Assembly (NCBI GenBank): GCA_964057225.1
Contig: OZ059897.1
Coordinates: 682,001 to 746,000, forward strand
Reading direction: 5' to 3'
DNA from: Auanema rhodensis
Taxonomy: Eukaryota; Nematoda; Chromadorea; Rhabditida; Rhabditidae
DNA: 64,000 bases
A program made the position numbers and the translations under genes. Under the pieces are notes generated by a model. The model did no database searches, was not told the origin of the DNA, and saw nothing but the letters and a program-made list of their open reading frames with translations. Of this stretch, positions 38,906 to 52,700 are shown one piece after another (positions within the stretch are counted from its first letter, which is position 1; every line of letters begins with the position of its first letter).

Positions 38906-38916
38906 CTAAAAAAAAT
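38906..38916 (+). other. 2-bp deletion monomer, second case
   Basis: CAACTAAAAAAAATTC again, identical to the case at 35047. It sits in the same sequence context (the GACCCAGCTT/ATGCGC monomer lies to the left). Confidence 0.9.
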
Positions 38917-40307
38917 TCTTCAGGGTGAAAATCGAGGATATAGGTGTGAACTTATATCAGTTGATATCTCGGTGCATTTTTAAGCTAGCGCAAATCTGAT
39001 AGTACAGATCGACGCAGCTTAAAAATCCGCATCGAATGCACTATACTACATTGAAAAACGCTTAATACAAAAATTAGTTATGATCGTTTGAAAAATGATG
39101 CATTAGTGTATGTTGAGTTTCCATGTACACTCAAAATTGCTTCCAAAAACATTTTGACAAAAATTTTTTCGAAAAATTTCAAGATAATTTAGCGAAAAGT
39201 AGATGTTTTTAGATTCCTTTTTTCGAGGCAAAAACGATGGACAATGTTATTCAACGAAAAAATTAATTCTTCAGGGTGAAAATCTAGGATATAGGTGTGA
39301 ACTTATATCAGTTGATATCTCGGTGCATTTTCAAGCTAGCGCAAATCTGATAGTACAGATCGACGCAGCTTAAAAATTCGCATCGAATGCACTATACTAC
39401 ATTGAGAAACGCTCAATACAAAAATAAGTTATGATCGTTTGAAAAATGATGCATTAGTGTATGTTGCGTTTCCATGTACACTCAAAATTGCTTCCAAAAA
39501 CTTTTTGACAAAAATTTTTTCGAAAAATTTCAAAATAATTTAGCGAAAAGTAGATGTTTTTAGATTTCTTTTTTCGAGGCAAAAACGATGGACAATGTTA
39601 TTCAACGAAAAAATTAATTCTTCAGGGTGAAAATCGAGGATATAAGTGTGAACTTATATCAGTTGATATCTCGGTGCATTTTTAAGCTAGCGCAAATCTG
39701 ATAGTACAGATCGACGCAGCTTAAAAGTCCGCATCGAATGCACTATACTACATTGAGAAACGCTTAATACAAAAATTAGTTATGATCGTTTGAAAAATGA
39801 TGCAATAGTGTATGTTGAGTTTCCATGTACACTCAACATTGCTTCCAAAAACATTTTGACAAAAATTTTTTCGAAAAATTTCAAAATAATTTAGCAAAAA
39901 GTAGATGTTTTTAGATTCCTTTTTTCGAGGCAAAAACGATGGACAATGTTATTCAACGAAAAAATTAATTCTTCAGGGTGAAAATCGAGGATATAAGTGT
40001 GAACTTATATCAGTTGATATCTCGGTGCATTTTTAAGCTAGCGCAAATCTGATAACACAGATCGACCCAGCTTAAAAATGCGCATCGAATGCACTATACT
40101 ACATTGAGAAACGCTTAATACAAAAATTAGTTATGATTGTTTGAAAAATGATGCAATAGTGTATGTTGAGTTTCCATGTACACTCAAAATTGCTTCCAAA
40201 AACATTTTGACAAAAATTTTTTCGAAAAATTTCAAAATAATTTCACAAAAAGTAGATGTTTTTAGATTCCTTTTTTCAAGACAAAGACGATGGACAATGT
40301 TATTCAA

Positions 40308-40318
40308 CTAAAAAAAAT
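40308..40318 (+). other. 2-bp deletion monomer, third case
   Basis: Same allele, 1402 bp after the second case, carried by the 4-monomer tandem duplication. Confidence 0.9.
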
Positions 40319-41909
40319 TCTTCAGGGTGAAAATCGAGGATATAGGTGTGAACTTATATCAGTTGATATCTCGGTGCATTTTTAAGCTAGCGCAAATCTG
40401 ATAACACAGATCGACCCAGCTTAAAAATCCGCATCGAATGCACTATACTACATTAAGAAACGCTCAATACAAAAATTAGTTATGATCGTTTGAAAAATGA
40501 TGCATTAGTGTATGTTGAGTTTCCATGTACACTCAACATTGCTTCCAAAAACATTTTGACAAAAAGTTTCCCGAAAAATTTCAAAATAATTTCACAAAAA
40601 GTAAATGTTTTTAGATTCCTTTTTTCAAGACAAAGACGATGGACATTGTTATTCAACAAAAAAATTAATTCTTCAGGGTGAAAATCGAGGATATAAGTGT
40701 GAACTTATATCAGTTGATATCTCGGTGCATTTTCAAGCAAGCGCAAATCTGATAACACAGATCGACGCAGCTTAAAAATCCGCATCGAATGCACTATACT
40801 ACATTGAAAAACGCTTAATACAAAAATTAGTTATGATCGTTTGAAAAATGATGCATTAGTGTATGTTGAGTTTCCATGTACACTCAAAATTGCTTCCAAA
40901 AACATTTTGACAAAAATTTTTTCGAAAAATTTCAAGATAATTTAGCGAAAAGTAGATGTTTTTAGATTCCTTTTTTCGAGGCAAAAACGATGGACAATGT
41001 TATTCAACGAAAAAATTAATTCTTCAGGGTGAAAATCGAGGATATAGGTGTGAACTTATATCAGTTGATATCTCGGTGCATTTTCAAGCTAGCGCAAATC
41101 TGATAGTACAGATCGACGCAGCTTAAAAATCCGCATCGAATGCACTATACTACATTGGAAAACGCTTAATACAAAAATTAGTTATGATCGTTTGAAAAAT
41201 GATGCATTAGTGTATGTTGAGTTTCCATGTACACTCAAAATTGCTTCCAAAAACATTTTGACAAAAATTTTTTCGAAAAATTTCAAGATAATTTAGCGAA
41301 AAGTAGATGTTTTTAGATTCCTTTTTTCGAGGCAAAAACGATGGACAATGTTATTCAACGAAAAAATTAATTCTTCAGGGTGAAAATCGAGGATATAAGT
41401 GTGAACTTATATCAGTTGATATCTCGGTGCATTTTCAAGCTAGCGCAAATCTGATAGTACAGATCGACGCAGCTTAAAAGTCCGCATCGAATGCACTATA
41501 CAACATTGAGAAACGCTTAATACAAAAATTAGTTATGATCGTTTGAAAAATGATGCATTAGTGTATGTTGAGTTTCCATGTACACTCAAAATTGCTTCCA
41601 AAAACATTTTGACAAAAATTTTTTCGAAAAATTTCAAAATAATTTAGCGAAAAGTAGATGTTTTTAGATTTCTTTTTTTGAGGCAAAAACGATGGACAAT
41701 GTTATTCAACGAAAAAATTAATTCTTCAGGGTGAAAATCGAGGATATAAGTGTGAACTTATATCAGTTGATATCTCGGTGCATTTTCAAGCTAGCGCAAA
41801 TCTGATAGTACAGATCGACGCAGCTTAAAAATCCGCATCGAATGCACTATACTACATTGAGAAACGCTTAATACAAAAATTAGTTATGATTGTTTGAAAA
41901 ATGATGCAA

Positions 41910-43234
41910 TAGTGTATGTTGAGTTTCCATGTACACTCAAAATTGCTTCCAAAAACATTTTGACAAAAATTTTTTCGAAAAATTTCAAGATAATTTAGCG
42001 AAAAGTAGATGTTTTTAGATTCCTTTTTTCGAGGCAAAAACGATGGACAATGTTATTCAACGAAAAAATTAATTCTTCAGGGTGAAAATCGAGGATATAG
42101 GTGTGAACTTATATCAGTTGATATCTCGGTGCATTTTCAAGCTAGCGCAAATCTGATAGTACAGATCGACGCAGCTTAAAAATTCGCATCGAATGCACTA
42201 TACTACATTGAGAAACGCTCAATACAAAAATAAGTTATGATCGTTTGAAAAATGATGCATTAGTGTATGTTGCGTTTCCATGTACACTCAAAATTGCTTC
42301 CAAAAACTTTTTGACAAAAATTTTTTCGAAAAATTTCAAAATAATTTAGCGAAAAGTAGATGTTTTTAGATTTCTTTTTTCGAGGCAAAAACGATGGACA
42401 ATGTTATTCAACGAAAAAATTAATTCTTCAGGGTGAAAATCGAGGATATAAGTGTGAACTTATATCAGTTGATATCTCGGTGCATTTTTAAGCTAGCGCA
42501 AATCTGATAGTACAGATCGACGCAGCTTAAAAATCCGCATCGAATGCACTATACTACATTGAAAAACGCTTAATACAAAAATTAGTTATGATCGTTTGAA
42601 AAATGATGCATTAGTGTATGTTGAGTTTCCATGTACACTCAAAATTGCTTCCAAAAACATTTTGACAAAAATTTTTTCGAAAAATTTCAAGATAATTTAG
42701 CGAAAAGTAGATGTTTTTAGATTCCTTTTTTCGAGGCAAAAACGATGGACAATGTTATTCAACGAAAAAATTAATTCTTCAGGGTGAAAATCGAGGATAT
42801 AGGTGTGAACTTATATCAGTTGATATCTCGGTGCATTTTCAAGCTAGCGCAAATCTGATAGTACAGATCGACGCAGCTTAAAAATTCGCATCGAATGCAC
42901 TATACTACATTGAGAAACGCTCAATACAAAAATAAGTTATGATCGTTTGAAAAATGATGCATTAGTGTATGTTGCGTTTCCATGTACACTCAAAATTGCT
43001 TCCAAAAACTTTTTGACAAAAATTTTTTCGAAAAATTTCAAAATAATTTAGCGAAAAGTAGATGTTTTTAGATTTCTTTTTTCGAGGCAAAAACGATGGA
43101 CAATGTTATTCAACGAAAAAATTAATTCTTCAGGGTGAAAATCGAGGATATAAGTGTGAACTTATATCAGTTGATATCTCGGTGCATTTTTAAGCTAGCG
43201 CAAATCTGATAGTACAGATCGACGCAGCTTAAAA
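41910..43234 (+). repeat. 2-monomer duplication (41910-42532 equals 42612-43234)
   Basis: Offset 702 bp. Both copies contain TTAAAAATTCGC, TGTTGCGTTTCC and CCAAAAACTTTTTG. Limits are A41909/T42611 and A42533/G43235. Confidence 0.8.
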
Positions 43235-43815
43235 GTCCGCATCGAATGCACTATACTACATTGAGAAACGCTTTATACAAAAATTAGTTATGATCGTTTG
43301 AAAAATGATGCAATAGTGTATGTTGAGTTTCCATGTACACTCAACATTGCTTCCAAAAACATTTTGACAAAAATTTTTTCGAAAAATTTCAAAATAATTT
43401 AGCAAAAAGTAGATGTTTTTAGATTCCTTTTTTCGAGGCAAAAACGATGGACAATGTTATTCAACGAAAAAATTAATTCTTCAGGGTGAAAATCGAGGAT
43501 ATAAGTGTGAACCTATATCAGTTGATATCTCGGTGCATTTTTAAGCTAGCGCAAATCTGATAACACAGATCGACCCAGCTTAAAAATGCGCATCGAATGC
43601 ACTATACTACATTGAGAAACGCTTAATACAAAAATTAGTTATGATTGTTTGAAAAATGATGCAATAGTGTATGTTGAGTTTCCATGTACACTCAAAATTG
43701 CTTCCAAAAACATTTTGACAAAAATTTTTTCGAAAAATTTCAAAATAATTTCACAAAAAGTAGATGTTTTTAGATTCCTTTTTTCAAGACAAAGACGATG
43801 GACAATGTTATTCAA

Positions 43816-43826
43816 CTAAAAAAAAT
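43816..43826 (+). other. 2-bp deletion monomer, fourth case
   Basis: Same CAACTAAAAAAAATTC allele, 3508 bp after the third case, carried by the 10-monomer duplication. Confidence 0.9.
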
Positions 43827-45571
43827 TCTTCAGGGTGAAAATCGAGGATATAGGTGTGAACTTATATCAGTTGATATCTCGGTGCATTTTTAAGCTAGCG
43901 CAAATCTGATAACACAGATCGACCCAGCTTAAAAATCCGCATCGAATGCACTATACTACATTAAGAAACGCTCAATACAAAAATTAGTTATGATCGTTTG
44001 AAAAATGATGCATTAGTGTATGTTGAGTTTCCATGTACACTCAACATTGCTTCCAAAAACATTTTGACAAAAAGTTTCCCGAAAAATTTCAAAATAATTT
44101 CACAAAAAGTAAATGTTTTTAGATTCCTTTTTTCAAGACAAAGACGATGGACATTGTTATTCAACAAAAAAATTAATTCTTCAGGGTGAAAATCGAGGAT
44201 ATAAGTGTGAACTTATATCAGTTGATATCTCGGTGCATTTTCAAGCAAGCGCAAATCTGATAACACAGATCGACGCAGCTTAAAAATCCGCATCGAATGC
44301 ACTATACTACATTGAAAAACGCTTAATACAAAAATTAGTTATGATCGTTTGAAAAATGATGCATTAGTGTATGTTGAGTTTCCATGTACACTCAAAATTG
44401 CTTCCAAAAACATTTTGACAAAAATTTTTTCGAAAAATTTCAAGATAATTTAGCGAAAAGTAGATGTTTTTAGATTCCTTTTTTCGAGGCAAAAACGATG
44501 GACAATGTTATTCAACGAAAAAATTAATTCTTCAGGGTGAAAATCGAGGATATAGGTGTGAACTTATATCAGTTGATATCTCGGTGCATTTTCAAGCTAG
44601 CGCAAATCTGATAGTACAGATCGACGCAGCTTAAAAATCCGCATCGAATGCACTATACTACATTGGAAAACGCTTAATACAAAAATTAGTTATGATCGTT
44701 TGAAAAATGATGCATTAGTGTATGTTGAGTTTCCATGTACACTCAAAATTGCTTCCAAAAACATTTTGACAAAAATTTTTTCGAAAAATTTCAAAATAAT
44801 TTAGCGAAAAGTAGATGTTTTTAGATTTCTTTTTTCGAGGCAAAAACGATGGACAATGTTATTCAACGAAAAAATTAATTCTTCAGGGTGAAAATCGAGG
44901 ATATAAGTGTGAACTTATATCAGTTGATATCTCGGTGCATTTTCAAGCTAGCGCAAATCTGATAGTACAGATCGACGCAGCTTAAAAGTCCGCATCGAAT
45001 GCACTATACAACATTGAGAAACGCTTAATACAAAAATTAGTTATGATCGTTTGAAAAATGATGCATTAGTGTATGTTGAGTTTCCATGTACACTCAAAAT
45101 TGCTTCCAAAAACATTTTGACAAAAATTTTTTCGAAAAATTTCAAAATAATTTAGCGAAAAGTAGATGTTTTTAGATTTCTTTTTTTGAGGCAAAAACGA
45201 TGGACAATGTTATTCAACGAAAAAATTAATTCTTCAGGGTGAAAATCGAGGATATAAGTGTGAACTTATATCAGTTGATATCTCGGTGCATTTTCAAGCT
45301 AGCGCAAATCTGATAGTACAGATCGACGCAGCTTAAAAGTCCGCATCGAATGCACTATACTACATTGAGAAACGCTTTATACAAAAATTAGTTATGATCG
45401 TTTGAAAAATGATGCAATAGTGTATGTTGAGTTTCCATGTACACTCAAAATTGCTTCCAAAAACATTTTGACAAAAATTTTTTCGAAAAATTTCAAAATA
45501 ATTTAGCAAAAAGTAGATGTTTTTAGATTCCTTTTTTCAAGGCAAAAATGATGGACAATGTTATTCAACGG

Positions 45572-47011
45572 AAAAATTAATTCTTCAGGGTGAAAATCGA
45601 GGATATAGGTGTGAACTTATATCAGTTGATATCTCGGTGCATTTTTAAGCTAGCGCAAATCTGATAACACAGATCGACCTAGCTTAAAAATCCGCATCGA
45701 ATGCACTATACTACATTAAGAAACGCTCAATACAAAAATTAGTTATGATCGTTTGAAAAATGATGCATTAGTGTATGTTGAGTTTCCATGTACACTCAAC
45801 ATTGCTTCCAAAAACATTTTGACAAAAAGTTTCCCGAAAAATTTCAAGATAATTTAGCGAAAAGTAGATGTTTTTAGATTCCTTTTTTCGAGGCAAAAAC
45901 GATGGACAATGTTATTCAACGAAAAAATTAATTCTTCAGGGTGAAAATCGAGGATATAAGTGTGAACTTATATCAGTTGATATCTCGGTGCATTTTCAAG
46001 CTAGCGCAAATCTGATAGTACAGATCGACGCAGCTTAAAAGTCCGCATCGAATGCACTATACAACATTGAGAAACGCTTAATACAAAAATTAGTTATGAT
46101 CGTTTGAAAAATGATGCATTAGTGTATGTTGAGTTTCCATGTACACTCAAAATTGCTTCCAAAAACATTTTGACAAAAATTTTTTCGAAAAATTTCAAAA
46201 TAATTTAGCGAAAAGTAGATGTTTTTAGATTTCTTTTTTTGAGGCAAAAACGATGGACAATGTTATTCAACGAAAAAATTAATTCTTCAGGGTGAAAATC
46301 GAGGATATAGGTGTGAACTTATATCAGTTGATATCTCGGTGCATTTTTAAGCTAGCGCAAATCTGATAACACAGATCGACCTAGCTTAAAAATCCGCATC
46401 GAATGCACTATACTACATTAAGAAACGCTCAATACAAAAATTAGTTATGATCGTTTGAAAAATGATGCATTAGTGTATGTTGAGTTTCCATGTACACTCA
46501 ACATTGCTTCCAAAAACATTTTGACAAAAAGTTTCCCGAAAAATTTCAAGATAATTTAGCGAAAAGTAGATGTTTTTAGATTCCTTTTTTCGAGGCAAAA
46601 ACGATGGACAATGTTATTCAACGAAAAAATTAATTCTTCAGGGTGAAAATCGAGGATATAAGTGTGAACTTATATCAGTTGATATCTCGGTGCATTTTCA
46701 AGCTAGCGCAAATCTGATAGTACAGATCGACGCAGCTTAAAAGTCCGCATCGAATGCACTATACAACATTGAGAAACGCTTAATACAAAAATTAGTTATG
46801 ATCGTTTGAAAAATGATGCATTAGTGTATGTTGAGTTTCCATGTACACTCAAAATTGCTTCCAAAAACATTTTGACAAAAATTTTTTCGAAAAATTTCAA
46901 AATAATTTAGCGAAAAGTAGATGTTTTTAGATTTCTTTTTTTGAGGCAAAAACGATGGACAATGTTATTCAACGAAAAAATTAATTCTTCAGGGTGAAAA
47001 TCGAGGATATA
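45572..47011 (+). repeat. 2-monomer tandem duplication (45572-46309 equals 46274-47011)
   Basis: Offset 702 bp. Each copy has a GACCTAGCTT / ATTAAGAAACG / GTTTCCCG monomer that is chimeric (followed by TTTCAAGATAATTTAGCG instead of TTTCACAAAAAG) and an ATACAACATTG monomer. A rarer AAAAATGATGG monomer flanks both sides (near 45546 and 47301, 1755 bp apart). Confidence 0.8.
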
Positions 47012-47544
47012 AGTGTGAACTTATATCAGTTGATATCTCGGTGCATTTTCAAGCTAGCGCAAATCTGATAGTACAGATCGACGCAGCTTAAAAATCCGCA
47101 TCGAATGCACTATACTACATTGAGAAACGCTTAATACAAAAATTAGTTATGATTGTTTGAAAAATGATGCAATAGTGTATGTTGAGTTTCCATGTACACT
47201 CAAAATTGCTTCCAAAAACATTTTGACAAAAATTTTTTCGAAAAATTTCAAAATAATTTAGCAAAAAGTAGATGTTTTTAGATTCCTTTTTTCAAGGCAA
47301 AAATGATGGACAATGTTATTCAACGAAAAAATTAATTCTTCAGGGTGAAAATCGAGGATATAGGTGTGAACTTATATCAGTTGATATCTCGGTGCATTTT
47401 TAAGCTAGCGCAAATCTGATAACACAGATCGACCTAGCTTAAAAATCCGCATCGAATGCACTATACTACATTAAGAAACGCTCAATACAAAAATTAGTTA
47501 TGATCGTTTGAAAAATGATGCATTAGTGTATGTTGAGTTTCCAT

Positions 47545-49733
47545 GTACACTCAACATTGCTTCCAAAAACATTTTGACAAAAAGTTTCCCGAAAAATTTC
47601 AAAATAATTTCACAAAAAGTAGATGTTTTTAGATTCCTTTTTTCAAGACAAAGACGATGGACATTGTTATTCAACAAAAAAATTAATTCTTCAGGGTGAA
47701 AATCGAGGATATAAGTGTGAACTTATATCAGTTGATATCTCGGTGCATTTTCAAGCTAGCGCAAATCTGATAACACAGATCGACGCAGCTTAAAAATCCG
47801 CATCGAATGCACTATACTACATTGAAAAACGCTTAATACAAAAATTACTTATGATCGTTTGAAAAATGATGCATTAGTGTATGTTGAGTTTCCATGTACA
47901 CTCAAAATTGCTTCCAAAAACATTTTGACAAAAATTTTTTCGAAAAATTTCAAGATAATTTAGCGAACAGTAGATGTTTTTAGATTCCTTTTTTCGAGGC
48001 AAAAACGATGGACAATGTTATTCAACGAAAAAATTAATTCTTCAGGGTGAAAATCGAGGATATAGGTGTGAACTTATATCAGTTGATATCTCGGTGCATT
48101 TTTAAGCTAGCGGAAATCTGATAACACAGATCGACGCAGCTTAAAAATCCGCATCGAATGCACTATACTACATTAAGAAAAGCTTAATACAAAAATTAGT
48201 TATGATTGTTTGAAAAATGATGCAATAGTGTATGTTGAGTTTCCATGTACACTCAAAATTGCTTCCAAAAACATTTTGACAAAAATTTTTTCGAAAAATT
48301 TCAAAATAATTTCACAAAAAGTAGATGTTCTTAGATTCCTTTTTTCGAGGCAAAAACGATGGACAATGTTATTCAACAAAAAAATTAATTCTTCAGGGTG
48401 AAAATCGAGGATATAAGTGTGAACTTATATCAGTTGATATCTCGGTGCATTTTTAAGCTAGCGCAAATCTGATAACACAGATCGACCCAGCTTAAAAATG
48501 CGCATCGAATGCACTATACTACATTGAGAAACGCTTAATACAAAAATTAGTTATGATTGTTTGAAAAATGATGCAATAGTGTATGTTGAGTTTCCATGTA
48601 CACTCAAAATTGCTTCCAAAAACATTTTGACAAAAATTTTTTCGAAAAATTTCAAAATAATTTCACAAAAAGTAGATGTTTTTAGATTCCTTTTTTCAAG
48701 ACAAAGACGATGGACATTGTTATTCAACAAAAAAATTAATTCTTCAGGGTGAAAATCGAGGATATAAGTGTGAACTTATATCAGTTGATATCTCGGTGCA
48801 TTTTTAAGCTAGCGCAAATCTGATAACACAGATCGACCCAGCTTAAAAATGCGCATCGAATGCACTATACTACATTGAGAAACGCTTAATACAAAAATTA
48901 GTTATGATCGTTTGAAAAATGATGCATTAGTGTATGTTGAGTTTCCATGTACACTCAAAATTGCTTCCAAAAACATTTTGACAAAAAGTTTCCCGAAAAA
49001 TTTCAAAATAATTTCACAAAAAGTAGATGTTTTTAGATTCCTTTTTTTAAGACAAAGACGATGGACATTGTTATTCAACAAAAAAATTAATTCTTCAGGG
49101 TGAAAATCGAGGATATAAGTGTGAACTTATATCAGTTGATATCTCGGTGCATTTTCAAGCTAGCGCAAATCTGATAACACAGATCGACGCAGCTTAAAAA
49201 TCCGCATCGAATGCACTATACTACATTGAAAAACGCTTAATACAAAAATTACTTATGATCGTTTGAAAAATGATGCATTAGTGTATGTTGAGTTTCCATG
49301 TACACTCAAAATTGCTTCCAAAAACATTTTGACAAAAATTTTTTCGAAAAATTTCAAGATAATTTAGCGAACAGTAGATGTTTTTAGATTCCTTTTTTCG
49401 AGGCAAAAACGATGGACAATGTTATTCAACGAAAAAATTAATTCTTCAGGGTGAAAATCGAGGATATAGGTGTGAACTTATATCAGTTGATATCTCGGTG
49501 CATTTTTAAGCTAGCGGAAATCTGATAACACAGATCGACGCAGCTTAAAAATCCGCATCGAATGCACTATACTACATTAAGAAAAGCTTAATACAAAAAT
49601 TAGTTATGATTGTTTGAAAAATGATGCAATAGTGTATGTTGAGTTTCCATGTACACTCAAAATTGCTTCCAAAAACATTTTGACAAAAATTTTTTCGAAA
49701 AATTTCAAAATAATTTCACAAAAAGTAGATGTT
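47545..49733 (+). repeat. 4-monomer-offset duplication (47545-48329 equals 48949-49733)
   Basis: Offset 1404 bp. Shared markers are GTTTCCCG, AAATTACTTATG, AGCGAACAG, GCGGAAATC with ATTAAGAAAAGCTT, and GATTGTTT. One internal difference was seen near 49040 (CTTTTTTTAAGAC for CTTTTTTCAAGAC). Limits are C47544/A48948 and C48330/T49734. Confidence 0.8.
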
Positions 49734-52700
49734 TTTAGATTCCTTTTTTCAAGACAAAGACGATGGACATTGTTATTCAACAAAAAAATTAATTCTTCAG
49801 GGTGAAAATCGAGGATATAAGTGTGAACTTATATCAGTTGATATCTTGGTGCATTTTTAAGCTAGCGCAAATCTGATAACACAGATCGACCCAGCTTAAA
49901 AATGCGCATCGAATGCACTATACTACATTGAAAAACGCTTAATACAAAAATTAGTTATGATTGTTTGAAAAATGATGCAATAGTGTATGTTGAGTTTCCA
50001 TGTACACTCAAAATTGCTTCCAAAAACATTTTGACAAAAATTTTTTCGAAAAATTTCAAAATAATTTCACAAAAAGTAGATGTTTTTAGATTCCTTTTTT
50101 CGAGGCAAAAACGATGGACAATGTTATTCAACGAAAAAATTATTTCTTCAGAGTGAAAATCGAGGATATAAGTGTGAACTTATATCAGTTGATATCTCGG
50201 TGCATTTTTAAGCTAGCGCAAATCTGATAGTACAGATCGACGCAGCTTAAAAGTCCGCATCGAATGCACTATACTACATTGAGAAACGCGTAATACAAAA
50301 ATTAGTTATGATCGTTTGAAAAATGATGCAATAGTGTATGTTGAGTTTCCATGTACACTCAACATTGCTTCCAAAAACATTTTGACAAAAATTTTTTCGA
50401 AAAATTTCAAGATAATTTAGCAAAAAGTAGATGTTCTTAGATTCCTTTTTTCGAGGCAAAAACGATGGACAATGTTATTCAACGAAAAAATTAATTCTTC
50501 AGGGTGAAAATCGAGGATATAAGTGTGAACTTATATCAGTTGATATCTCGGTGCATTTTTAAGCTAGCGCAAATCTGATAACACAGATCGACCCAGCTTA
50601 AAAATGCGCATCGAATGCACTATACTACATTGAGAAACGCTTAATACAAAAATTAGTTATGATTGTTTGAAAAATGATGCAATAGTGTATGTTGAGTTTC
50701 CATGTACACTCAAAATTGCTTCCAAAAACATTTTGACAAAAATTTTTTCGAAAAATTTCAAAATAATTTCACAAAAAGTAGATGTTTTTAGATTCCTTTT
50801 TTCAAGACAAAGACGATGGACATTGTTATTCAACAAAAAAATTAATTCTTCAGGGTGAAAATCGAGGATATAAGTGTGAACTTATATCAGTTGATATCTC
50901 GGTGCATTTTTAAGCTAGCGCAAATCTGATAACACAGATCGACCCAGCTTAAAAATGCGCATCGAATGCACTATACTACATTGAGAAACGCTTAATACAA
51001 AAATTAGTTATGATTGTTTGAAAAATGATGCAATAGTGTATGTTGAGTTTCCATGTACACTCAAAATTGCTTCCAAAAACATTTTGACAAAAATTTTTTC
51101 GAAAAATTTCAAAATAATTTCACAAAAAGTAGATGTTTTTAGATTCCTTTTTTCAAGACAAAGACGATGGACATTGTTATTCAACAAAAAAATTAATTCT
51201 TCAGGGTGAAAATCGAGGATATAAGTGTGAACTTATATCAGTTGATATCTCGGTGCATTTTTAAGCTAGCGCAAATCTGATAACACAGATCGACCCAGCT
51301 TAAAAATGCGCATCGAATGCACTATACTACATTGAGAAACGCTTAATACAAAAATTAGTTATGATTGTTTGAAAAATGATGCAATAGTGTATGTTGAGTT
51401 TCCATGTACACTCAAAATTGCTTCCAAAAACATTTTGACAAAAATTTTTTCGAAAAATTTCAAAATAATTTAGCAAAAAGTAGATGTTTTTAGATTCCTT
51501 TTTTCGAGGCAAAAACGATGGACAATGTTATTCAACGAAAAAATTATTTCTTCAGAGTGAAAATCGAGGATATAAGTGTGAACTTATATCAGTTGATATC
51601 TCGGTGCATTTTTAAGCTAGCGCAAATCTGATAGTACAGATCGACGCAGCTTAAAAGTCCGCATCGAATGCACTATACTACATTGAGAAACGCTTAATAC
51701 AAAAATTAGTTATGATCGATTGAAAAATGATGCAATAGTGTATGTTGAGTTTCCATGTACACTCAACATTGCTTCCAAAAACATTTTGACAAAAATTTTT
51801 TCGAAAAATTTCAAAATAATTTAGCAAAAAGTAGATGTTTTTAGATTCCTTTTTTCGAGGCAAAAACGATGGACAATGTTATTCAACGAAAAAATTAATG
51901 CTTCAGGGTGAAAATCGAGGATATAAGTGTGAACTTATATCAGTTGATATCTCGGTGCATTTTTAAGCTAGCGCAAATCTGATAACACAGATCGACCCAG
52001 CTTAAAAATGCGCATCGAATGCACTATACTACATTGAGAAACGCTTAATACAAAAATTAGTTATGATTGTTTGAAAAATGATGCAATAGTGTATGTTGAG
52101 TTTCCATGTACACTCAAAATTGCTTCCAAAAACATTTTGACAAAAATTTTTTCGAAAAATTTCAAAATAATTTCACAAAAAGTAGATGTTTTTAGGTTCC
52201 TTTTTTCAAGACAAAGACGATGGACATTGTTATTCAACAAAAAAATTAATTCTTCAGGGTGAAAATCGAGGATATAAGTGTGAACTTATATCAGTTAATA
52301 TCTCGGTGCATTTTTAAGCTAGCGCAAATCTGATAACACAGATCGACCCAGCTTAAAAATGCGCATCGAATGCACTATACTACATTGAGAAACGCTTAAT
52401 ACAAAAATTAGTTATGATTGTTTGAAAAATGATGCAATAGTGTATGTTGAGTTTCCATGTACACTCAAAATTGCTTCCAAAAACATTTTGACAAAAATTT
52501 TTTCGAAAAATTTCAAGATAATTTAGCGAACAGTAGATGTTTTTAGATTCCTTTTTTCGAGGCAAAAACGATGGACAATGTTATTCAACGAAAAAATTAA
52601 TTCTTCAGGGTGAAAATCGAGGATATAGGTGTGAACTTATATCAGTTGATATCTCGGTGCATTTTTAAGCTAGCGGAAATCTGATAACACAGATCGACGC

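Larger units (their letters stand above)
37542..40403 (+). repeat. 4-monomer tandem duplication (unit 1402 bp)
   Basis: Positions 37542-39001 match 38944-40403. The period is 4 x 351 minus 2 because the unit carries the 2-bp deletion. Rare shared markers are AAAATCTAGG (near 37883 and 39285), TTAAAAATTCGC and CCAAAAACTTTTTG. Limits are A37541/G38943 and G39002/A40404. Confidence 0.85.
39285..44794 (+). repeat. 10-monomer-offset duplication (39285-41286 equals 42793-44794)
   Basis: Offset 3508 bp. Private changes in the second copy are T43274 (CGCTTTATAC) and C43513 (GAACCTATATC). The match ends at G41287 versus A44795. With the 32241/35749 pair, this is the second use of the 3508-bp step in this part of the array. 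Confidence 0.85.
18071..48060 (+). repeat. Array block C: mosaic of TTTCAAGATA, GATATAGGTG, GTTTCCCG and TTTCACAAAAAG monomers
   Basis: About 85 monomers. Frequent markers are TTTCAAGATAATTTAGCG, GATATAGGTG, ATTGGAAAACG, ATTGAAAAACG, ACTATACAACATTG, and a linked set GTTTCCCG / TTTCACAAAAAG / TCAAGACAAAGACG / ACATTGTTATTCAACAAA. The linked set opens a 63-codon frame beginning at a TTG. It is non-coding in my judgement, because it depends on this one subtype and is broken in most neighbours. The right limit is approximate: it is where the GACCCAGCTTAAAAATGCGC type begins to dominate. Confidence 0.7.
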
